Shown one piece after another: positions 14,594-19,423 of a stretch of 19,423 nt of DNA. A model generated the notes under the pieces. It was not told where the DNA came from. It worked only from the letters and a program-made list of their open reading frames with translations, and made no database searches. The DNA comes from JAVVEZ01 sp032250895 (GTDB lineage: Bacteria > Pseudomonadota > Gammaproteobacteria > Pseudomonadales > Pseudohongiellaceae): NCBI GenBank assembly GCA_032250895.1, contig JAVVEZ010000068.1, positions 1 to 19,423 of the forward strand. Direction: 5' to 3'. The translations under genes were made by a program, and so were the position numbers. The stretch's first letter is position 1; every line of letters begins with the position of its first letter.

Positions 14594-15229
14594 ATGAACA
14601 AAAACAAGCGCAGGGAAATCTTTGCCCGCCTGCAGGCCGCCAAGCCCAAGCCCACGACCGAGTTGCAGTTCTCCTCGCCCTTTGAACTGCTGATTGCCGT
14701 GATCCTGTCGGCCCAGGCGACCGATGTCGGCGTCAACAAGGCCACCGCCAAACTGTTTGCGGTGGCCAACACGCCGGCAACGATGTATGCCCTCGGCCTC
14801 GATGGTCTGAAAAGTTATATCAAAACCATCGGTCTGTATAACACCAAGGCGGCCAATATCCTGAAGACCTGCAAACTGCTGACCGAGCAGCATCAGGGGC
14901 AGGTGCCGGCTACCCGAGAAGCTCTCGAAGCCTTGCCCGGCGTTGGCCGCAAGACCGCCAACGTCGTGCTCAATACCGCCTTCCGTCAGAAGACCATGGC
15001 CGTGGACACCCACATCTTCCGCGTCGCCAACCGCACGGGTCTTGCGCCGGGAAAAAATGTTCTGGAAGTGGAGCAGAAATTGCTGAAATTCGTGCCCGAT
15101 GACTATCTGCTGGATGCCCACCACTGGCTGATTCTGCACGGGCGCTACACCTGCATCGCGCGCAAGCCCCGCTGCGGCTCCTGTGTGATCGAAGATTTGT
15201 GTGAGTACAAGAACAAGTCTGACTTTTAA
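14594..15229 (+). CDS. nth: Endonuclease III, DNA glycosylase/AP lyase
   Basis: Endonuclease III removes oxidised pyrimidines and cuts the resulting abasic site in base-excision repair. With the ATG at 14594 (MNKNKRREIFARL) it has 211 residues, the same as E. coli Nth; a longer frame would start inside rsxE. The helix-hairpin-helix LPGVGRKTA (114-122) contains the catalytic Lys120, and Asp138 in VDTH is the second catalytic residue. The [4Fe-4S] cluster is bound by Cys187, Cys194, Cys197 and Cys203 with the standard 6-2-5 spacing. The rsx-nth order is conserved in enterics and pseudomonads, so co-transcription with rsx is likely. Confidence 0.98.
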   Translation: MNKNKRREIFARLQAAKPKPTTELQFSSPFELLIAVILSAQATDVGVNKATAKLFAVANTPATMYALGLDGLKSYIKTIGLYNTKAANILKTCKLLTEQHQGQVPATREALEALPGVGRKTANVVLNTAFRQKTMAVDTHIFRVANRTGLAPGKNVLEVEQKLLKFVPDDYLLDAHHWLILHGRYTCIARKPRCGSCVIEDLCEYKNKSDF

Positions 15230-15284
15230 CCAGTGGCCCATAGCGAGAGTGCCCTGGGTGAGTACTGATGAAATACCCTGGGTA

Positions 15285-15300
15285 GGAAAGCTCTGAATAA
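15285..15300 (+). repeat. Solo copy of the dispersed intergenic motif
   Basis: GGAAAGCTCTGAATAA matches 15 of 16 bases of 5808-5823 and resembles the left end of the element at 4347. It sits just before the Shine-Dalgarno GAGGAGGAAG of the FAD oxidoreductase. No palindrome or inverted partner was found beside it. Next to it, TACCC-T-GGGTA (15273-15283) is a small palindrome, of which CCCTGGGT also occurs just upstream. Confidence 0.5.
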
Positions 15301-15319
15301 TGCCGAGGAGGAAGATGCC

Positions 15320-16504
15320 ATGAAATCGATTCTCGTGCTGGGTGGCGGTTTTGCCGGACTCAACGCTGCTTTGGCCGCCGTGCGGGTGGCCGGTACCCAT
15401 GCTGAGGTCACCCTGATTTCGCGTGAACCCTTTCTCACCATCCGGCCACGCCTCTACGAAGCGGAGCCCGACTCTCTCAAAGCCAGCTTGAGCGAGCCGC
15501 TGGCCACCGTCGGTGCGAACTTCGTTGTCGGCGACGTAACGGCTATCGATCCGCTTCTGCAACAGATAGACCTGGCCGACGGCCGTTTTTTGGGCTATGA
15601 CCGACTGATCGTGGCGACTGGCAGCGTGCTGCGGCGTCCACCGGTGCCCGGCGCCGAACTCGCTTACTCCATCGATGAGCGCGCCTCGGCGCTGGTCTTC
15701 GACCAGCGGCTCAAGCAAATCGCCGTCCTTCCTGCGCCCTGCATTGCGGTGGTTGGCGCCGGTTTCACCGGTATCGAACTGGCCCTGGAACTACGCGATC
15801 GCATCGCGGGTCACGGTGGTCATGCCGAGGCCGCACGCATCATTCTGATCGATCATGCTGACGTCGTCGGGGCCGAACTGGGCAGCGGCCCGCGTCCTGC
15901 TATCGAACAGGCACTCGCAGAGGCCCGTATCGAATTATGGCTCGGTGTGCGACTGTCCCGCTTGTCTGAACGCACGCTGGGCTTTGCGGATGGCACGAGC
16001 CTCTCAACCGCCGCCGTCGTGCTCTGCACGGGGCTGGAGGCAAGCGCACTGGTTGCAGGCCTGCCGGGACCGAAGGATGGCGACGGCCGGATCGTCCCCG
16101 ACGCCTTTCTGCGTGTTCCTGCGGCACCGGCCATCTTCTGCGCCGGTGACACCGTGCGTGGTGAAGCCGATACGGGCCACCCCACCCTCTTCTCGTGCCA
16201 GCATGCGCTGCGTCTGGGCAAGGTCGCCGGTGAAAATGCCGCACGTGATCTGTTGGACCTGCCGCTGCTGCCTTATCGCCAGACGCGTTATGTCACTTGC
16301 CTAGACTTGGGACGCAGCGGCGCGGTTCTGACTGCTGGCTGGGATCGCGTGCCGCAAAAAACCGGCATGGAAGCCAAGGCAATCAAGACCCAGATCAACC
16401 GCGTACTCATCTACCCCCCGAATGGCAGTCGCGAGGAACTGCTGGCGTATTCAGAAATCGATTTGCCGCAAGGCGGTAGTGCGACTACAGGTGAACTGGC
16501 ATAA
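15320..16504 (+). CDS. FAD-dependent NAD(P)-linked oxidoreductase (NDH-2-like)
   Basis: The 394-residue product belongs to the two-dinucleotide-fold flavoprotein family that includes type II NADH dehydrogenases. LGGGFAGLNAALAA (7-20) binds FAD, VVGAGFTGIELALEL (144-158) binds NAD(P), and IFCAGDTVRG (272-281) is the second FAD contact. VATGS (98-102) is the usual inter-domain turn. No membrane span or long amphipathic C-terminal helix is evident, unlike classical respiratory Ndh, so a quinone partner is not certain. A strong GAGGAGGAAG precedes the ATG. It follows nth after 90 bases and is probably a separate unit. Its last codons (Glu-Leu-Ala-stop) lie within a 24-bp repeat copied after the next gene. 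The exact electron acceptor is unknown. Confidence 0.85.
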   Translation: MKSILVLGGGFAGLNAALAAVRVAGTHAEVTLISREPFLTIRPRLYEAEPDSLKASLSEPLATVGANFVVGDVTAIDPLLQQIDLADGRFLGYDRLIVATGSVLRRPPVPGAELAYSIDERASALVFDQRLKQIAVLPAPCIAVVGAGFTGIELALELRDRIAGHGGHAEAARIILIDHADVVGAELGSGPRPAIEQALAEARIELWLGVRLSRLSERTLGFADGTSLSTAAVVLCTGLEASALVAGLPGPKDGDGRIVPDAFLRVPAAPAIFCAGDTVRGEADTGHPTLFSCQHALRLGKVAGENAARDLLDLPLLPYRQTRYVTCLDLGRSGAVLTAGWDRVPQKTGMEAKAIKTQINRVLIYPPNGSREELLAYSEIDLPQGGSATTGELA

Positions 16505-16516
16505 TGCCGGACAATA
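16493..16516 (+). repeat. 24-bp direct repeat, copy 1, with extended -10-like palindrome
   Basis: The repeat begins GAACTGGCATAATGCCGG and matches 17986-18009 at 23 of 24 positions. Its core GGCAT-A-ATGCC is a palindrome and contains TGGCATAAT, an extended -10-like sequence. It overlaps the stop codon of the FAD oxidoreductase and lies about 40 bases before the aldehyde dehydrogenase ATG, a suitable promoter position. No good -35 is apparent. Confidence 0.6.
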
Positions 16517-16543
16517 ATGACAAATTTATAGAGAGGAAAACCG

Positions 16544-17902
16544 ATGCCCAGCCCTGCCCGCCAGAATATTCCGAACATATCCACAGAAATCGAGCGGGTG
16601 TTTGCCCTCCAGCGCAAGCATCAATGGGATATGAAAGCTTCCAGCGCTGAACAGCGCAAGGCCCTGCTACAGAAGCTGAAATCCGCTGTGGAGGCGCACG
16701 CCGATGCTATCGTGACGGCGGTCAAACAGGACACCCGCAAGCCCGAGAACGAAATCCGCAACACGGAGATTGCCAACGTCACCGCCAACATCCAGCGCAA
16801 CATCGATAATCTCGACGAGTGGATGAAACCGCTTGCAGTAAAGCCCTCCCTGAACCCGGATGACAAGGCCAACATCGTCTATGAGGCGCGCGGAGTCTGC
16901 CTGATTCTGGGCCCCTGGAATTTCCCGCTGGGGCTCGTGCTGGGCCCTCTCGCGGCGGCCATTGCCGCTGGCAACTGCTGCATGGTCAAGCTCACCGACC
17001 TGTGCCCTGCCACTGCCAGCGTGGCGGCCAGGATCATCCGCGATGCCTTTGAAGAACAGGAAGTGGCGCTGTTCGAAGGCGATGTCGAGGTTGCGACCGC
17101 GCTGCTGGAACTACCCTTCAGCCACATCTTTTTCACTGGCAGCACCCGGGTCGGCAAGCTGGTCATGACGGCTGCAGCAAAGCATCTGGCGACCGTCACA
17201 CTGGAGTTGGGCGGCAAGTCGCCGGTCATTGTCGATGACGGGGTCGATGTGCAGAAACTTGCCGCTGGTCTGGCGGGCGCCAAGCAGTTCAATGGCGGAC
17301 AGGCCTGCATCTGCCCGGACTACGTCTTTGTCAGAGAGCCGCAGAAGAAGGCCCTGATCGAGGGATTCCAGGCCAAAGTCAGGGAAAACCTGTATGACGA
17401 AGACGGCAACTTCAAGAAGGACAATATTGCCCAGATCGTCAATTCCCAAAATTTCGAACGCATAAAACACCTGTTCGATGATGCCATCAGCAAGGGCGCC
17501 CGCGTGGCAGTCGGTGGCAAGCTGGAGGAAGCCGACCGTACCATCCATCCTACCCTGCTTGTTGATGTCACGCCGGACATGCTGATCATGCAGGAAGAAA
17601 TCTTCGGTCCGATCATTCCGGTCATGACCTACGAGCACCTGGATGAGGTCCTGGCCTACATCGAGGCGCGTGACAAGCCACTGGCGCTCTATGTTTACAG
17701 CGATAATCCGGACAATGTCGACAAGATTCTGAAGCGGACCTCATCGGGCGGTGTGACCGTCAATGGTATTTTCTCTCACTACCTGGAAAGCCAGCTGCCT
17801 TTCGGCGGGGTAAACCAGAGCGGCATGGGCAGCTATCATGGCTATTTTGGCTTCAAGGCCTTCTCTCATGAGCGCGCCATATACAGGCACCAGAACACAT
17901 AA
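16544..17902 (+). CDS. Aldehyde dehydrogenase, class 3-like
   Basis: This enzyme oxidises an aldehyde to the acid with NAD(P). The 452-residue length and lack of an N-terminal extension fit the ALDH3/coniferyl-aldehyde group. Key residues are Asn126 in PWNFP, GSTRVG (199-204) for the cofactor, general base Glu221 in LELGGKSP and nucleophile Cys255 in GGQACICPDY. In the cofactor loop the common KPSE reads KLTD (149-152), which may alter cofactor preference. AGAGGA precedes the ATG at a good distance. The gene lies between two copies of a 24-bp repeat. Substrate cannot be told; long-chain or aromatic aldehydes are typical of the group. Confidence 0.92.
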   Translation: MPSPARQNIPNISTEIERVFALQRKHQWDMKASSAEQRKALLQKLKSAVEAHADAIVTAVKQDTRKPENEIRNTEIANVTANIQRNIDNLDEWMKPLAVKPSLNPDDKANIVYEARGVCLILGPWNFPLGLVLGPLAAAIAAGNCCMVKLTDLCPATASVAARIIRDAFEEQEVALFEGDVEVATALLELPFSHIFFTGSTRVGKLVMTAAAKHLATVTLELGGKSPVIVDDGVDVQKLAAGLAGAKQFNGGQACICPDYVFVREPQKKALIEGFQAKVRENLYDEDGNFKKDNIAQIVNSQNFERIKHLFDDAISKGARVAVGGKLEEADRTIHPTLLVDVTPDMLIMQEEIFGPIIPVMTYEHLDEVLAYIEARDKPLALYVYSDNPDNVDKILKRTSSGGVTVNGIFSHYLESQLPFGGVNQSGMGSYHGYFGFKAFSHERAIYRHQNT

Positions 17903-17921
17903 TCCCAAGTCATGGCCGACC

Positions 17922-17950
17922 TTGACAGACTGACAGCGACGACATACCTT
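17922..17950 (+). promoter_or_regulatory. Possible promoter upstream of the aldolase
   Basis: A perfect -35 TTGACA (17922-17927) is followed after 17 bases by TACCTT (17945-17950), a poor -10 matching only 3 of 6. The extended -10-like TGGCATAAT at 17990-17998 is an alternative start region nearer the aldolase. Confidence 0.25.
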
Positions 17951-17985
17951 CGCTGCCACGGGGCATGGTTAAGCTCCCCGCAGGA

Positions 17986-18009
17986 GAACTGGCATAATGC
18001 CGGTCAATA
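17986..18009 (+). repeat. 24-bp direct repeat, copy 2, with extended -10-like palindrome
   Basis: This copy differs from 16493-16516 at one base. It contains the same GGCAT-A-ATGCC palindrome and the nonamer TGGCATAAT. It lies about 75 bases before the aldolase start, and a weak -35-like TTAAGC is found at 17969-17974. Confidence 0.6.
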
Positions 18010-18023
18010 GTTGCTTCCGCAGG

Positions 18024-18079
18024 GGTTCGGCATGAGAAGTTCAGCATGAGGGGTTCAGCATGAGAGGTCCGGCATGCCC
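18024..18079 (+). repeat. Four tandem 14-bp repeats carrying Shine-Dalgarno and ATG
   Basis: The unit is roughly GGTTCAGCATGAGA. Copies begin at 18024, 18038, 18052 and 18066; the fourth diverges after its ATG. That ATG (18074) is the aldolase start, with AGAGG from the third copy as its Shine-Dalgarno. The three earlier ATGs (18032, 18046, 18060) open short frames. The first two encode five residues and stop in a TGA overlapping the next ATG, and the third stops at 18083. Confidence 0.85.
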
Positions 18080-18931
18080 GTAGTCAGCACTCGTGAAATT
18101 CTGCAGGATGCCTTCTCGCGCCGCTACGGCGTGGCCGCCTTCAATATCATCAATGCCCTGAGCATTGAAGCGATGATTGGCGCGGCGACCCGCTTGCAGG
18201 CACCGGTCATCATCCAGACCTCTGTGAAAACGGTGAAGGCCATCGGCGTCAAGCCCCTGTATGCCATGTTCAGGGCCTATGCCGACCCCGCCCCCATACC
18301 GGTATCCCTGCACCTCGATCATTGCCCGGATCGGCAGGTCATCACGGATTGTCTGGAGACCGGCTGGAATTCGGTTTTATTTGATGGTTCCAGCCTGCCC
18401 AGCGTGGCAGAGAACAAGCGCCAGGCCACCGAAGTCGTGGCCCAAGCCAGGCATTACGGCGCCCACGTGGAAGGTGAAATCGAAGGCATTCAGGGGGTCG
18501 AGGATGGCATCGGCTCAGAGGATGCAGCCGATATCTATTCGCTCGAAACGGCCGTGGATTTTGTGCGCACTACCGGGGTGGATATTTTTGCGCCGGCCAT
18601 CGGCAATGCCCATGGCGTCTACAAGGCGGAACCCAAGCTGGATACCCAGCGGGTATCGGACATCGTGGCACAGTTCCCCATCCCCATTTGTCTGCATGGT
18701 GGCACCGGGCTCACTACCGGGCAATTTGATGACCTGATAAGCCGTGGCTGCGCCAAGGTGAATATTTCCACGGCCCTGAAAATAGCCTACATGAATGCCA
18801 ACCGGGAGTTTCTGGAGGCCAACCCAGGCTGTATGGACCCACCCAGGCTGCTCAGCCATGTCAAGACCTGTTTGCTTGACATGGCTTCGGCGCACATTCT
18901 GATGTTCCACAGTGACGGGAAAGCGGCTTGA
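18074..18931 (+). CDS. Class II ketose-bisphosphate aldolase (Fba/GatY family)
   Basis: The family cleaves or forms fructose-1,6-, tagatose-1,6- or sedoheptulose-1,7-bisphosphate using zinc. The 285-residue length fits the short GatY/KbaY/FbaA-like group rather than the 345-360 residue CbbA or E. coli Fba type. HLDH (80-83) supplies catalytic Asp82 and zinc ligand His83. His180 (GNAHG) and His208 (LHGG) are the other ligands, VEGE (132-135) is conserved, and NIST (230-233) binds phosphate. Substrate cannot be read from sequence. The start is set within a tandem repeat, where AGAGG sits six bases upstream. Its TGA overlaps the TTG of a CbbY-like phosphatase, implying a joint role in pentose or hexose bisphosphate metabolism, possibly the Calvin cycle. 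Confidence 0.92.
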   Translation: MPVVSTREILQDAFSRRYGVAAFNIINALSIEAMIGAATRLQAPVIIQTSVKTVKAIGVKPLYAMFRAYADPAPIPVSLHLDHCPDRQVITDCLETGWNSVLFDGSSLPSVAENKRQATEVVAQARHYGAHVEGEIEGIQGVEDGIGSEDAADIYSLETAVDFVRTTGVDIFAPAIGNAHGVYKAEPKLDTQRVSDIVAQFPIPICLHGGTGLTTGQFDDLISRGCAKVNISTALKIAYMNANREFLEANPGCMDPPRLLSHVKTCLLDMASAHILMFHSDGKAA

Positions 18932-19423
18932 AGACCCTGATTTTTGATTGTGACGGGGTACTTGCGGATACCGAACAATTCGGGCATTTACCCGCGTTCA
19001 ATCAGATGTTCCGGGAATACGGGCTGCCCCTACAGTGGAGTGTCGAGGAATATGGCCGAAAACTGAAAATCGGCGGCGGCAAGGAACGCATGCAGAGCCT
19101 GCTGACACCCGAGTTTATCGGCAAGGCCGGGCTGCCCGGGGATGCGGCCGCGCTGGCTGAAATCGTGGCACGCTGGCATCGGCGCAAGACCGAAATTTAT
19201 ACCGGCATGGTGATGGCCGGGCTCTTGCCCGCACGACCAGGGGTCAGGCGTCTCATTCTGGAGGCCCTGGCCGCAGACTGGACCCTGGCTGTTGCCTCCA
19301 CCTCGGCGCAGCAATCCGTGGAGGCGATTCTGACCCATGCCATCGGCGCCGATGAGCTAAAACACTTTGCGGCCATTTTGGCTGGCGATGTGGTCCCACA
19401 AAAAAAACCGGCCCCGGATATTT
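18928..19423 (+). CDS. cbbY: CbbY-type HAD phosphatase, partial
   Basis: The frame starts with TTG at 18928, overlapping the aldolase stop (TTGA), and runs off the window after about 165 residues. No ATG exists before the catalytic motif, so TTG is the only reasonable start. FDCDGVLADTE (6-16) is HAD motif I, with Asp7 as nucleophile and Asp9 as acid/base. GRKLKIGGGKERM (near 43-55) matches the CbbY cap region. Motif II is VASTS (near 129-133) and motif III is KKPAPDIF at the window edge. CbbY of Rhodobacter dephosphorylates xylulose-1,5-bisphosphate, a RuBisCO inhibitor. The general subfamily is well supported; the exact substrate is inferred. Confidence 0.85.
   Translation, partial: MKTLIFDCDGVLADTEQFGHLPAFNQMFREYGLPLQWSVEEYGRKLKIGGGKERMQSLLTPEFIGKAGLPGDAAALAEIVARWHRRKTEIYTGMVMAGLLPARPGVRRLILEALAADWTLAVASTSAQQSVEAILTHAIGADELKHFAAILAGDVVPQKKPAPDI

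Noticed and set aside
18024..18079. CRISPR-like array
   Set aside because: Units are 14 bases, directly adjacent, without spacers, and no cas genes are present.

Overview
The window looks like a chromosomal segment of a moderately GC-rich gammaproteobacterium. The best taxonomic clue is the uninterrupted rsxA-B-C-D-G-E-nth block (9386-15229), an order typical of gammaproteobacteria. A metG gene lies upstream of it, as in pseudomonads. No phage, insertion-sequence transposase, tRNA, rRNA or CRISPR array was seen. Species cannot be named from this sequence.

Layout. (1) 1-297: no gene, but about 225 bases of nested inverted repeats. (2) 298-2501, minus strand: a secreted single-haem protein of unknown role, coupled by an ATGA overlap to a glutaminase. 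Its promoter region (2502-2675) is shared with the divergent fhs gene and carries a terminator-like hairpin inside the minus-strand promoter spacer. (3) 2676-5764: fhs (10-formyl-tetrahydrofolate synthesis), then a MITE-like palindromic element, a structured leader and an unassigned SAM-methyltransferase-like protein. (4) 5952-8015: metG, preceded by a 13-bp perfect hairpin and a candidate promoter; it converges on a Sfp-type phosphopantetheinyl transferase (8026-8799, minus). (5) 8922-9308: gloA. (6) 9386-14559: the six-subunit Rsx/Rnf membrane electron-transfer complex, followed by nth. (7) 15320-16504: soluble-looking FAD/NAD(P) oxidoreductase related to type-II NADH dehydrogenases. (8) 16544-17902: class-3-like aldehyde dehydrogenase, bracketed by a 24-bp direct repeat that contains an extended -10-like palindrome. 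(9) 18074-end: class II ketose-bisphosphate aldolase overlapping a CbbY-type phosphatase that runs off the window.

Functional themes. Rsx drives electrons between NADH and ferredoxin-like carriers, in E. coli to keep SoxR reduced; Nth, next door, repairs oxidised pyrimidines. Fhs and MetG both bear on one-carbon and methionine metabolism. The aldolase plus CbbY pair suggests Calvin-cycle or pentose-bisphosphate metabolism, since CbbY removes the RuBisCO inhibitor xylulose-1,5-bisphosphate. RuBisCO itself is not in the window, so autotrophy is only a hint.

The most unusual features are non-coding: four tandem 14-bp repeats, each with a Shine-Dalgarno-like stretch and an ATG, the last ATG being the aldolase start; a dispersed motif (GGAAAGCTCTGAATAA-like) at three gene borders, one copy facing an inverted partner; the 24-bp repeat around the aldehyde dehydrogenase; and a ribosome binding site inside a perfect hairpin before the methyltransferase-like gene.
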